A program made the translations under genes and the position numbers. Shown piece by piece: positions 18,125 through 29,500 of a DNA stretch of 49,953 nucleotides. The notes under the pieces were generated by a model that was given only the letters and a program-made list of their open reading frames with translations, was not told the DNA's origin and searched no databases. How positions within the stretch are numbered: position 1 is the first letter of the stretch; every line of letters starts with the position of its first letter. The stretch covers positions 1 to 49,953 of IMG/VR virus record IMGVR_UViG_3300032116_000310; one strand, written 5' to 3'. The stretch is from a virus.

Positions 18125-21100
18125 ATGGCAATACCAGTAAGCAAGAAGTATTACGAATATCTGAAGTCGAAAAACCTTGACGTACCACCAACGTACGAAT
18201 CGTTTCAGAAAACACTTTCCAATCAGGAGAGTGCAAGGAAATATTTTTCATACCTTCAGTCCAAAAAATCTCAGGGAATAGATGTCCCCGAATCGTTTGA
18301 ATCGTTTTACAAAACGCTTTCGCTAAAGGGGGCGCAACCGGAAGATGGCGCGGCTTCTGGGCAAGAATCAAACGCGCCACAAGGGCAGCAGCCACAGCCT
18401 TCCGCTCCGAGTTTTGGGCAGGGCATTGTCGATAGGATGAAGCAGTCTCAAATTCAGGTTCCGCTTAAAACTGATTTGCAAAAGAAGCAAGAGATAAAGC
18501 GTCCATTTGAAGACATAACCTACAAAAAAGAAGAACTGCCATCCGAGACAACTCAAGCGCTTGTCCCTGAGCAAACCTCCTTTGAAATAAGTCAAGCAAA
18601 CAAGGCTCAGTCGCAAATTCGGCAGGGCAAACTGCCGTCGAATCCAAAGTACGTAAACGAGCAGGTTGTTCAAGAGGTTGAGGACATTAGAAAGGAGAAG
18701 GGTATGCCAACTCTTGAGGAATCAGCCAGAAGGACGATGAGAAGGGCGGAGTTAAGCGATGCTATTTCCCCATTTGAGGATGAGTTGAAGGACTACATGG
18801 CCTATTCTGGGGATGATACGTTAACTGACGATGACTATACAATTGCATCCAATAAGGACATTGCTGATTTGTACCAAGAGTCAGAGGACCAGCCCGTTTC
18901 TACCATATTTCTCGAAACAACTGAGGAGGGCAAAAAGAACAGGGAAAAGAAGGATTTAGTTTTTAAAAACGTAATGGATTCTTATTGGAGGTACATGTCC
19001 AAAAAGTATCCAGACGGGTATAGCTCCAACAAACAAAGGTACGACGAGATTAAAAAAAGAATATCGGATAAAGAGGGTGTTTCTAAGGGGGATGAGCAGT
19101 TTGTTTTATCTATAGAAGACAGGGCAAAGGGGCTGTTTAATGCCAAGAGGGCAGAACAGGCTATGGCTATTGAAAACAGGATTGTGGAGAACTCAAACCT
19201 TGTTGGCAGTGTAGATATTCAGAAGTACCAAGAACAAACAGGCGATATTTTTAAGCAGGCCGAGGTGTTGAACACTCAGTTGCAGAAGGGAGAAATAGCC
19301 CGTGAGTTCTATGACTCTCAAATGGAGTCTTTAAAACAAAAAGAAAAAAGTATATCTACTCGACTTGGCATAACTGAAGATGTCAAGAAAAGGGTAAACC
19401 AACTTCAGCAGGACTATAACATCTATGGCAAGGTCTTGATGGGCATGTCGGCTTCTGGTCAGGCGTTTGCTGACGAGTTTGAGAAGTATTCGGGCATAAA
19501 GGAGGAGTTTGAACAGAAGAAGCGCAATGAAGAAATTGCAAAGAAGTTTTGGTCAACGGATTTTGGGGTGATTGAAGCTCCTATGAAAACATGGGGGGCT
19601 GCGTATGAATTTATGAGGTCGGCAGGTGCTGCGGGAATGAGTATGGCCATATCTTCAGCGGCATCACTTGTTAGGATGGGGGCTCAAGTTGGGCCGGCAA
19701 AGTTTTTAACAAGCGATGACAAGTACGACATCTCGGACAGGCTGTTTGATAAAATTATGGGGCTTAACGCCAACCTTATAGCTGAATCGTTCGAGCCAGA
19801 GACTAACTCTGTTGTTCAGAAGCTGTCAAGCATGGCCGGTAGTGGTTTTGGATCGATGGCTATGTTTATGATGGGGGGAGAAGCTGCGGCAGCGGCAAAA
19901 GCCCCTGCTTGGCTTGGAACATTTATCCCCGGGTTTTTATCTGCTGAGGCGGACTACTATAATGAACTGATTCAAACGGGCAAGTACAGTTCGTCTGAAG
20001 CTTCTGTAGTGTCCTCTGCGTTGGCAATTCCGCAGGCCACAATAGAACTTGCTGTCCCAGATAATTTGTTTAAGACGCAGGCAAGGGCCTCTATTCGTCA
20101 GGCCATAAGGGGCAACGGCCCGCTTGGAAAGGCCGTGTTTGAATCGCTTGGGGCGTACACAAGGGATGCCTTTATTAAGGAGGGACTTCTTGAAGAAGGG
20201 GGTGCTTACATCCTTGATAACATATCGAAGCGGGCTGCTAACGCTATCGGTCAATCGAAGTACTTTGACACACAGTTTAATAACGAAGAATTTGTAAATA
20301 GCGTTCTTGGGGGAGCCATCGTAAAGGGTGGCGTTGACTTCATAAAGGGTCCTCAAAAGAAGTCCCAAACAAGGGAGTCTGTAGAGTATGAAATAGCTGA
20401 AAGGGGACAAAAAATAATTGATTCTCACACATCAGAGAGCACTGTGGGTCAGTTAAAAGAGACGCTCAAAAAGCCGATGGAGACTCTGGAGTCTTTAAGG
20501 GTTCACCCTAATTGGGATTCCCTTGATGACACGAAAAAGGCTCACGTCTTTTCGATCAGTCAAGACATCAAAACGCTTGAAGATTCAGACGTGCAGGATC
20601 CTGTAACCGAGGCTCAAATTCAAAGACTCAAAAGTGAAAGGGAGCAAATTTTAAACCTTGGCACAAACGGGATTGATGCAAGAACGGTGGGTGTTTCTAC
20701 GGCCCCTCAACGAGTTATGGTGGATGGGCAACAGGCGAATTTCTTCATAAACGAAGATGGGGATTACGAGCTTGAGTACAACAACGGGAAAAGTGTTGTA
20801 ATCGAGAAGGGCGAAGGCGCGGCTGAAAAAATTCGCTCAATGGGGATTAAGACAGACACTGGAGACGTTGGGGAGATGGTAAAAGAAAACCAGAACACCC
20901 TCATCACTCCATCCCTTGAAAAGGGGGCAACAGTAGACTACAATGGTAAAAACGCTGTAGTCAATAGCTATAAAGAAAAGGGCGGCAAGGTTGTGTATCT
21001 TAATATAACAACTGAAGACGGCAAAAATCTTCAAATAAGAGATGGTGCACAGGGTCCTGGGCAACAGCTGTTGAATAATCTAAACAATCTCCCTTATGAT

Positions 21101-24100
21101 CAAGAAAACCAAACAAGGGTATCAGGTGAAGTCGGAGTCGGGCAAGAACCTGTCACAACCCAACCTATCGAAACAACAAGCGGTGAAGCGCCTGCAACAA
21201 GTGGAGTTCTTCAAACATCAGACGAAGCCGCGCAAAGGGTAAACGATATATTGAGTGATATTTATTTCAATGTTCCCGGCGGACGAAGTGGCGGATTGTT
21301 GGATGAAGGATTTGGGAATGCCCCAGCAGCTCTCGATAGAGCGAATGCGGAAGGCGGAAATCAATATTCGGCTCATGGAATGGGGAAAACAACTATTGGT
21401 AAAGCATTTAGTGATTTATTCAATCTTTTAACCAAAGGGATAGACCCGACTAGAGGTGGAGGAAGGCTTTACACGGCTCCGTTATCAGGGGGTCAACAAG
21501 GGGCGGGAGCCGGAACCGGAACAGCTTCTGGAAACGCATATATGGATGGACCATTTACTCTTGTTGCAAATAGAGGTGTTGGATCGATAACCGACGTGTC
21601 TCAAATAGGCGGAATCATCGTAAATGACGGTCTTGTAAATGCAAGGCCCGAATTGCTTGACGCTCTAAGACAGGCGTTTCCTGATATTGTATTTGAATCT
21701 ACATCAAACGCTGACCTGCTTGTTAGGCAATTAAATGCAAGAAGCGAAAGTCAACAAGCCGCTCAAACAGAAGCCGCTCCTCAAGCACAAGAAGAAATAG
21801 ACTCTGTAAGACAGCGGATAAATGCAATTGAAGCCGCAAGAAGAGAGGGCAGAATCCTTGAAGATGAAAAGCCTAATGAATTAAAGGAACTTAAGGCAAG
21901 GGAAAAAGAATTATTGTCCCAAGAGACCAAACCGTCTGGACAAAAATTAACCGTTGGAAGCAAAATTCAATGGGACGTATTCGGCAATGAATCAATGAAT
22001 GAATGGACTGTTGCTGAAGAAACTACAACTAGAGGCGGACAACCAGCGGTAAGGCTTACTCGGTTTATAGAACAGGGCGTTGCCGAAGGCGGCGGAATTG
22101 CGGGGTACACGCAAGAACACGTTGTACCAATCGTTGACTTGCAAGCCAAGCCAACCACCGAAAAGGCAACCGAAGGAACCAAGCCCGAACCTCAAAAGAA
22201 ACAGCCACTCAGAAAACGCGTTGCATCACTGTTTGAAACATCCGAAGGGGAGAAGTCAGCAGAGAAGGTTGGTGAGTTCTTAAAGGATGCCAACATCGAT
22301 GTAGAAGTACTGGACCCAAAAGATTTTGAGGAAAAGGGTTCACAAAGAAACTTCGAGGGAGATGCTGATGGTGTATTCTTAGTTGATAACAACACAGGCA
22401 AAATCTACCTGAACAGGGAGAAGATAAAGACCGCCGAAGGGAAGGTCATCGCGTTCCACGAGGGTATCCACCCGGTTATCAACATCATCCGCAACACTAA
22501 TCCAAAGCAGTACCAGGCGATCGTCCAAGGATTGAAGGCAGAGGCTGCAAAAAATAGCGCTGTGGCTCAGGCCGCTGCCGATGTTGCTGCTTCTGAATAC
22601 TACCAGGAGCAGGGTCCTTTGGCTATTGAAGACGAGACCGTTGTAGAAACCATGGCTCGTGTGGCTGCTGGAGATATTGACATCGACACGTTCGAGCCTA
22701 CGTTCCGTGAGAAGTTCATCGACTTCATGAATAAGTTGGCTAAGATGCTTGGCCTAGGCCCTATCGCGGTAAACTCTCCACGAGTTGAGGTGAAGCGTTT
22801 GGCTGATCAGCTTAGCAAGGCGTTGAATGAGGGCGGTAAGATTAGCGATATTGTAGGGAAAAAGAATGTGGGTAAATTCCAGAACACTATTAGTGATGGA
22901 CAATATTCTATAGATGCTAGAATAGCAGATAAAGGAGTTCAAGTTCCTCGAAGTGAAAAATTGCCATTGAAAATTGTGGCAAGCAAAGAGGAAGATGTTA
23001 TGCGTAGGATAAATGAATTGTTAGACAAATATCCAAACGCATTAACTGATAAAGAGCAATGGAAAGAGTTGATGTCAAGAGTTTTCCCTATAACTGTTGA
23101 TGGGGAAGTGTTTATACCAGCATTTCCAGAAGGACTCGCTAGAATGGCAGGAAGTGTGCAAGAGACTTTAAAAGAGATAAATAAAGTAAGCGACGAACAA
23201 AGAAAACTCGCTTCAGAAGGTTTGAAAAAAACCAAGGAGATTGGCGAGTTGTACAAGCAAGGAAAAATGGACGAGGTTGATACCGGTCTTTATTTCTTGT
23301 GGAATATCATGTCAATAGGTATAAGTCCATATCCTCAAGAATCTGGATTTCTTCAGGCTGTTAATGGTGGTGTAGACAAGTATATAAAACTTGCAGCTGC
23401 GGGTAAATTTAATGAAAACACTCTTAAAGAATACTTGAATTGGGTAGACGGAGTGCTTCCTAAAGGAACTCCTGGAGCCGGCTCAAAATCTAACTTAAAT
23501 TCATTTGGTAAAAGTTTCTTATCAAAGGCGGCACAAGAAATTGAAAGTGGAGAATTTGAAGGGAAAACAAAACTGCAAGCTCTTCATGAAATTCTTTCTG
23601 ATAGAAAAACACCAACCAACGAACTTAGAAGAAAATGGCAAGCAAATATGTCTGCCATGCAATTCAATAATAAGATTTTTGACTTTATCTTGCTTACTAC
23701 TGGTCGTAGTGATTTGTTTGTTACAGACAGAGTTAGGGTAGATCACTTCTGGGACGGAAATAACTTTAAGAAGAAGCGTGGTTTAAAGGAGTCAACCTCT
23801 TTGTATGACGGAAGCGACTTGACGTATGGTGCAGCAGCAGGTGCTGGATTTACTAAGATATTATCAGATGTGCCTGGATTAGTGTTTAATGAATTGGCAA
23901 ACAGAACTATGACGCCCATAGTTGAAAAGGCTTACAAACAGATAGGAGTAAAAGATTATCCTGAAGTAGGCAGATTTCACTGGGAAACATGGGTAGCTGC
24001 TAGTTCTCAGGAAGTTTCTCACGGATCTATTGATGCTATTGTACAAAGAAAAGAGAAAGGAGAGATACAAGATGCCGGTATTCGTCAAGGTAAATATGGC

Positions 24101-26044
24101 GCATGGGATTTTAATTTTGCGTACAAGAAAAGAGCGGGGAAAGATTTCGTTTATGAATTTGTAGACAATGACGGCAACACTTATGTGTTTGATAAGATTA
24201 ATGATATTCAAGACGAGATAGAGAAACAAAAGAAAAAAACATACGAAACAAATAATAGATTTTTATTACCAGATGAAAAAGGAAACATATCAAGGCCAAC
24301 AAAAGGCTTATCGACCGCTTGGTACGATACAGAACTCGTCGATGCAGAAAAATATTTCGAATTCCTCAGAAGCAAAGCAAAGGAAATCATTCCAGCACCT
24401 GATGTCGTTGAAGATCAAGGCGTCGTAATTGAAAAGCCGAAATCTGAAAAGATTTCTAAGGGAAAGAAACCGACTGGCCAGCCATCCAAAGGCATCAAAC
24501 GCGGATCATACATCCCCAAAACACAACCACTAGCCGGCGCTCCAACCCCTCAAGGAGCGACCGGACCTATAGAAGAGCTTGTTAATGTGGCTGAGAGTTA
24601 TGCTAAAAAGTTTAACATCCCTTACACCCGCCAGGCGGAATATGTTCCGATAGACGAAGATTTTTCAAAAGAACTTGCTGATGCCTACGAGGCGATGAAG
24701 CACGACCCAAGCAACCCAAAGGTTAAAGAGAGTTATGAGGATTTGATTCGTCAAACAAAGGATCAGTACGATGCCCTTGTGGATGCTGGATATGAGTTTA
24801 CATTTTTTGACAGCAAAACCGATCCGTACAAGGGTAATCCGGTAGACGCAATGCGTGACCTGAGGGCCAATAAGAAAATGGCTGTTTATGGAACGTATGA
24901 TGGATACGGAACTGGAAGTGAGTTAAATATTGGTCTTAAAGATCCAGCAGGAGGGCCAGACTTAAAGGTGAGTGACGTATTAAAGGCTGTTAAGGATGCT
25001 GGAGGAGAGGTTGTAAACAGCTCTGTTTACGAATCAAATACAGAGCCTACCTTAGTTGTTAAACTTAAAACAAAACTTGACGATAAGTCGGCAGACAAAT
25101 TATCAAGCGATCTTGGTCAGGAGTCTATTGCCCAAAGGTTTGATGACGAAACAGGAAAACTTTATGGCCCTCAGGCCGAAAAGTGGGGTGACTTCAATCC
25201 TGAGTTTTTTGTAACACTGGACGGAAGAAGGGCTTCCGACACCTCAAATCCTATGCTTGCTGATACTGGACTTCAATGGCCTGATCAAAACGGGGTGATG
25301 CACAAGGTTACGGCTAATGACTTGTTCCGCGCAGTACACGACGCGTTTGGTCATGGATTAGAAGGGGCTGGGTTTAGAGCGAGGGGGGAGGAGAATGCAT
25401 GGCAAGGTCATGTGCGTTTGTTTGTTGGTCCGGCCGTTGGAGCCATAACCACCGAAACTCGCGGTCAGAATAGTTGGTTGAACTACGGTCCTTATGGAGA
25501 AAAGAACAGGAAGGCCAAATTAGAGGACACTGTTTTTGCAGAACAGAAAACAGGGCTGATGCCTGAGTGGACGTGGACAGAAAATGTGGCTCCCGCTATG
25601 GATGAAGCTCCGCCAGAAACTGGCAAGCCAACCGCCCAACAATCCACCAAGATCCCCCGCACCCAGGCACAGGTTCGTGAGGCCGCTGAAAACGCAATAG
25701 ACGCGGTAGAAGAAGCGATTGCTGACGGCATGAGTCCACAGCAGGCCATTGATGAAAACATCTCAAACCAGGAATGGTACGGTGATTTGAGTGCTGCCCA
25801 GAAGGAACAGCTGAATGAAATACTTCAAGACGAGTTCGGGGCCACTGCAAGTGAACCTAAACTACAGAACAACGCCCAGCGCGTAGCTGACCTGTGGGAG
25901 AAGGGTGGAAAAGAAGCCAAGGCAGAGATCAAGAACATTTTGGAGACTGACCCTGAACTTTCGTACATTTACAACAATTTCCCGAAGATAACTAAGCAGT
26001 TAGAAGAGCAGGGATTGTTGACTAAAACAGAGAATTGTCCATGA
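18125..26044 (+). CDS. Giant polyvalent ejection/cargo protein with zincin domain
   Basis: 2639 aa, the largest gene here; probably packaged and ejected with the DNA. Seen in order: two N-terminal repeats (residues ~8-31 and ~39-63, pattern YxxYLxSKxxxDVPxxxESFxK); long charged helices; a hydrophobic Ala/Met/Gly-rich stretch (~490-650) that could cross or perturb membrane; a small beta domain (~860-1000); a Gly-rich segment (~1060-1210, with HGMGKTTIGKAFSDLF); a zincin-type metallopeptidase with HEGIH near residue 1444 and a downstream ETMARVA Glu as third ligand; an A+T-richer insertion (~1585-2100, WDGNN..LYDGSDLTYGAAAGAG); and a C-terminal domain (~2230-2480) with HDAFGH, RGEENAW and TETRGQNSW. 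The 3' end overlaps the ferritin-like gene by ATGA. Domain borders are approximate; function beyond the peptidase motif is inferred. Confidence 0.7.
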   Translation: MAIPVSKKYYEYLKSKNLDVPPTYESFQKTLSNQESARKYFSYLQSKKSQGIDVPESFESFYKTLSLKGAQPEDGAASGQESNAPQGQQPQPSAPSFGQGIVDRMKQSQIQVPLKTDLQKKQEIKRPFEDITYKKEELPSETTQALVPEQTSFEISQANKAQSQIRQGKLPSNPKYVNEQVVQEVEDIRKEKGMPTLEESARRTMRRAELSDAISPFEDELKDYMAYSGDDTLTDDDYTIASNKDIADLYQESEDQPVSTIFLETTEEGKKNREKKDLVFKNVMDSYWRYMSKKYPDGYSSNKQRYDEIKKRISDKEGVSKGDEQFVLSIEDRAKGLFNAKRAEQAMAIENRIVENSNLVGSVDIQKYQEQTGDIFKQAEVLNTQLQKGEIAREFYDSQMESLKQKEKSISTRLGITEDVKKRVNQLQQDYNIYGKVLMGMSASGQAFADEFEKYSGIKEEFEQKKRNEEIAKKFWSTDFGVIEAPMKTWGAAYEFMRSAGAAGMSMAISSAASLVRMGAQVGPAKFLTSDDKYDISDRLFDKIMGLNANLIAESFEPETNSVVQKLSSMAGSGFGSMAMFMMGGEAAAAAKAPAWLGTFIPGFLSAEADYYNELIQTGKYSSSEASVVSSALAIPQATIELAVPDNLFKTQARASIRQAIRGNGPLGKAVFESLGAYTRDAFIKEGLLEEGGAYILDNISKRAANAIGQSKYFDTQFNNEEFVNSVLGGAIVKGGVDFIKGPQKKSQTRESVEYEIAERGQKIIDSHTSESTVGQLKETLKKPMETLESLRVHPNWDSLDDTKKAHVFSISQDIKTLEDSDVQDPVTEAQIQRLKSEREQILNLGTNGIDARTVGVSTAPQRVMVDGQQANFFINEDGDYELEYNNGKSVVIEKGEGAAEKIRSMGIKTDTGDVGEMVKENQNTLITPSLEKGATVDYNGKNAVVNSYKEKGGKVVYLNITTEDGKNLQIRDGAQGPGQQLLNNLNNLPYDQENQTRVSGEVGVGQEPVTTQPIETTSGEAPATSGVLQTSDEAAQRVNDILSDIYFNVPGGRSGGLLDEGFGNAPAALDRANAEGGNQYSAHGMGKTTIGKAFSDLFNLLTKGIDPTRGGGRLYTAPLSGGQQGAGAGTGTASGNAYMDGPFTLVANRGVGSITDVSQIGGIIVNDGLVNARPELLDALRQAFPDIVFESTSNADLLVRQLNARSESQQAAQTEAAPQAQEEIDSVRQRINAIEAARREGRILEDEKPNELKELKAREKELLSQETKPSGQKLTVGSKIQWDVFGNESMNEWTVAEETTTRGGQPAVRLTRFIEQGVAEGGGIAGYTQEHVVPIVDLQAKPTTEKATEGTKPEPQKKQPLRKRVASLFETSEGEKSAEKVGEFLKDANIDVEVLDPKDFEEKGSQRNFEGDADGVFLVDNNTGKIYLNREKIKTAEGKVIAFHEGIHPVINIIRNTNPKQYQAIVQGLKAEAAKNSAVAQAAADVAASEYYQEQGPLAIEDETVVETMARVAAGDIDIDTFEPTFREKFIDFMNKLAKMLGLGPIAVNSPRVEVKRLADQLSKALNEGGKISDIVGKKNVGKFQNTISDGQYSIDARIADKGVQVPRSEKLPLKIVASKEEDVMRRINELLDKYPNALTDKEQWKELMSRVFPITVDGEVFIPAFPEGLARMAGSVQETLKEINKVSDEQRKLASEGLKKTKEIGELYKQGKMDEVDTGLYFLWNIMSIGISPYPQESGFLQAVNGGVDKYIKLAAAGKFNENTLKEYLNWVDGVLPKGTPGAGSKSNLNSFGKSFLSKAAQEIESGEFEGKTKLQALHEILSDRKTPTNELRRKWQANMSAMQFNNKIFDFILLTTGRSDLFVTDRVRVDHFWDGNNFKKKRGLKESTSLYDGSDLTYGAAAGAGFTKILSDVPGLVFNELANRTMTPIVEKAYKQIGVKDYPEVGRFHWETWVAASSQEVSHGSIDAIVQRKEKGEIQDAGIRQGKYGAWDFNFAYKKRAGKDFVYEFVDNDGNTYVFDKINDIQDEIEKQKKKTYETNNRFLLPDEKGNISRPTKGLSTAWYDTELVDAEKYFEFLRSKAKEIIPAPDVVEDQGVVIEKPKSEKISKGKKPTGQPSKGIKRGSYIPKTQPLAGAPTPQGATGPIEELVNVAESYAKKFNIPYTRQAEYVPIDEDFSKELADAYEAMKHDPSNPKVKESYEDLIRQTKDQYDALVDAGYEFTFFDSKTDPYKGNPVDAMRDLRANKKMAVYGTYDGYGTGSELNIGLKDPAGGPDLKVSDVLKAVKDAGGEVVNSSVYESNTEPTLVVKLKTKLDDKSADKLSSDLGQESIAQRFDDETGKLYGPQAEKWGDFNPEFFVTLDGRRASDTSNPMLADTGLQWPDQNGVMHKVTANDLFRAVHDAFGHGLEGAGFRARGEENAWQGHVRLFVGPAVGAITTETRGQNSWLNYGPYGEKNRKAKLEDTVFAEQKTGLMPEWTWTENVAPAMDEAPPETGKPTAQQSTKIPRTQAQVREAAENAIDAVEEAIADGMSPQQAIDENISNQEWYGDLSAAQKEQLNEILQDEFGATASEPKLQNNAQRVADLWEKGGKEAKAEIKNILETDPELSYIYNNFPKITKQLEEQGLLTKTENCP

Positions 26045-26547
26045 TGACACCTAATAAACTCGATAAGAAAGCCGTTGACCTACTCATCCCGCGAATGAAG
26101 GATGAGTACAACGCATTTTACTTCTACCGTGCCGCCAGTAACTGGTGTCAGGGTGTTGGATTCTTCCAAGCCGCCAAGTTCTTTGCTGCCGAGTCGCAGG
26201 ATGAGCTTGAACACGCAAAGAAGATTGAGGATTATATCACCGACTGGAATGTAATCCCAGAACTACCCACCGTGGCTCGTCCACAGCTTGAGTTCTCCAG
26301 CATCGTAGAGGTTTTGGAAGAGGCTTACAAGATCGAGTACGACTTGTACGAGGCTTACGAGGAGACTTCGAAGAAACTTTTCGAGATTGACCTGTGCGTG
26401 TTTGACTTTTTACAACCACTGCGGTTGATACAGAACAAGTCTGTTGCTGAGTACAGCGACAAACTAAACCTGCTCGAAGGAGTAGAGGGTACTGACAAGT
26501 TCAAAGCACTGTTATTGGAAGAAAAGTTATTCCCCGTAAATGGCTAA
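26041..26547 (+). CDS. Ferritin-like protein
   Basis: 168 aa from the ATG at 26041, which overlaps the stop of the giant protein (ATGA). Four-helix ferritin pattern: helix A has DEYNAFYFYRAASNWC, helix B carries the ferroxidase E-x-x-H in ESQDELEHAKK (about residues 53-63), and helix C has EYDLYEAYEETSKKLFE with the expected Glu. Length is normal for non-haem ferritin. Such proteins oxidise Fe(II) and store iron; in a phage it might protect DNA or the incoming genome from Fenton damage or seize host iron. Being locked between two ejection-protein genes by overlaps on both sides hints that it is made with, or packaged in, the virion (inference). Confidence 0.75.
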   Translation: MMTPNKLDKKAVDLLIPRMKDEYNAFYFYRAASNWCQGVGFFQAAKFFAAESQDELEHAKKIEDYITDWNVIPELPTVARPQLEFSSIVEVLEEAYKIEYDLYEAYEETSKKLFEIDLCVFDFLQPLRLIQNKSVAEYSDKLNLLEGVEGTDKFKALLLEEKLFPVNG

Positions 26548-29500
26548 TCCCTGTAAAATAACCTTTAAGAAGACCAAGGACGGAAAGGCGAAGGAGTACA
26601 CCTACGCTGAGTTCATGACTGCCCTGCAAGATGGATTGTTCCAAGAGCTTGTGGATGGCGGACTTTTGAATGCGAATAAGATTCCAGGAGAAAATCCGTT
26701 TGCGGCAGCTGCTCCAAAGGAACAGAAGGGTCCGTCGGTAAAGGAAAGGAAGACCATAACCACAATCAAGAATAATCCGGACATCTCTGACAAGGTAAAG
26801 AATGCGTTTTCATCTGATCGCATCAACTACAATCAGTTGCCTAACGATGTTTCTGTAGCAGAGGCCAACGCGATTATCGAATCACTTGGTATGGAAGAGG
26901 CAGATAAATTGGCCAAGACTGGAAACAAGGATATGCCATCCGCGTTTAGAATTACCCTCGCTCAGATATTGATTAAGAAATACAACCAGGCGGGGGAATA
27001 CGGAAAGGCTGTAGATGTTGCTCAAGACATCGCTGAACTTGCTACCGATTACGGTCAGGCGATTCAGGCTCTTTCTCTGTTCGCAAGACTTACTCCAGAA
27101 GGGGCATTGCTTGCAGCTACCCGCATGGTAAAGAAGAATAAGGACAGGGCGGTAAGCAAACATAAATCGAAGGCGACAGAGGTTAAAAACACGATCAACA
27201 AGATTAACAAGGAGACCGCTAAACAAGTGGCTCAAGTGGCTCAAGCCGAGATGGAAAGGACCACAGCTAGTGTTAAGATGGTTGATCGTCCCAAGACTTA
27301 TGGTAAAAAGAACAAACTAGTAACCTTAGAAAGATACGAGAAGGCTCGTGCCGCCCTAAAGGGTAAGATGTTCAGTGCGGTTGTTCCCCCTCCCGAACTC
27401 ATTGAAATCGCTATGTTTCATATTGAGGCTGGGGCAAGGAATTTTGCCGACTTTGTGAAGCGAATGAAGGAGGATTTTGGAGAAAGGGCTAATGATTATT
27501 TACAGCCGGCTTATGATGAGGCGGTTTCAAGGCTTGATGCTTCTGAAAAGCAAAAGGCGATTACGTCTTCGGTGAATAAGTTTGGGAGATTGATCTCCGA
27601 GCAGTTGCCCCGTCAAGCAGATCGCAGGAGTAAGGTTGAAAAACTTCAAGAACTTGCCGATCAAATTGATGCGGAAACGGGGAACGATGCGTTCAACCAG
27701 ATTCTTAATGATTACAAGGCCATCCTAGCCCAAGAGCAGGCGGATAACGATGCTGTAAAGGCTCAGAAGAAACTAGACAAACTCGTTGCCTTCATGGGGA
27801 CTGAGGCTGGAATCAGAAAGGGACTCAAGGAAATGAATGTGAGAATAGGTGACTTGATTAAGCAGCACTATTCTGAGGTTGATGCGACAAAGGAAGACCT
27901 TATCAACAAACTCGTAAATGAGGCTGGATTGACTGGTGTTGAGGCCGATAACTTAGCTAACAAAATTCAGTCTGAGTTTGAGACCCTTGTTGCAGATAAA
28001 AAGAGAAAGGCCATCGAGAGATTAATGCCGAAAGGTCCACGCACAACTGCTCGTAAGGAGGCATTTGAAAAACTCGTAGAGGCATCCAACATTGGGGCCG
28101 TAGACGAGGCGATGGTTAATGACGCAATAGCTGAGGCTCTTGGGGTTCCGTCAAGCCTAACGCCTGAACAGGCGGCTAAGATTACTGAACTGGCCAACGC
28201 GGTTCAAGAGGCAAAGACTGAGCGTGAAGAGCTACGTGCAATACAGAATTTACTATCTTATCAGCAGAACATTAATGGCATTTCTTGGTTTGAAGTAACT
28301 CAAGCCGTGTGGATGGCCAATATGTTGTCTGGATGGAAGACACAGACCATCAACATGATAGCCAACCTTTACAACACTGGAGCCCTGTTTGCTAATGCCG
28401 CCCTTCAGCGCAGCACAAGCAGAAGGTTATTAGTAAAGGGTTTGGCAGTTGGATGGAAACGCGGATTTTTTGAGGGTCTTGACAGCCTAAAAACGGGATA
28501 CAGCCCGATTCGAGATAAGTCAGAAATCCCAAACATACTTGAGCGCGTAACATTTAAGGGCGGAAAGTTTAATCCAGTTAACTACGCCAAGTATGTTCGA
28601 CGTCTTATGACGGCTGTTGATGTTTTATCCTTTGAGGGATTACGCCAGATGCGTTCATTCCAGATGGCGTACAAGAAGGCGGCTGCTGAAAACGAAGGAT
28701 TTTCCAGCAAAGAATTAAGAGACAAAGCTCTTGAGATATTAAACAGGAAAGATGAGACATTGAATGCCGCAATTGATCAGGCAAAAGATGAAAGGGCAGT
28801 AAAAGAGGCGTTGCTCAAGGATGATTTTGAGGATGGAAAAATTACTAAGGAAGAGTTCATGAAGCAGATGGACTTTGCTAAAACTGACGAACGATTCCGA
28901 ATCCACGAATTGATTGAAGAAAAACGTGATAGTGATATAATGATTGAGGCAAAGGATTACGCTGCTCGCGGTACGTTCAATCACCCGCCAAACGGATTGC
29001 TTGGTCTTCTTTCTCAATACATGAACTCCGCGAAGAGGGAATGGCCAGCGTTGAATTTTGTAGTGCCATTCGTAAACGTAATCTCTAACGTAGCCAACGA
29101 AACGCTTAACTACACCCCTGTAGGTTTTGCTCGTGCAAGAAAGGAAGGTGGGACATTGACTGGACTCAAACCTATTCAGGATTGGGACGCTCAGAAGAGA
29201 ACTGATCTGATGATAAAGGCGACTATGGGAACAGGCCTTATGGCTTTGACCTACCTGTTGACTAAGTTAGACGATGATGACGAAGAACCAGTTCTTGAAA
29301 TTACGACTAATGGGTTCAATGACTTTGCTAAGAATAAAGAACTTATGGAGACCGGATGGCAACCATACTCTGTGAGGGTGAAGAATCCTGTTACCGGAGA
29401 GTATTCGCCTTGGTTCTCTTACAAGACAAGCCCATTCATGCTTGGTCTTTCGTTCATTGGATCGCTTGGAGATGCTGAAAAGTATTTAGGGGAAGACATC

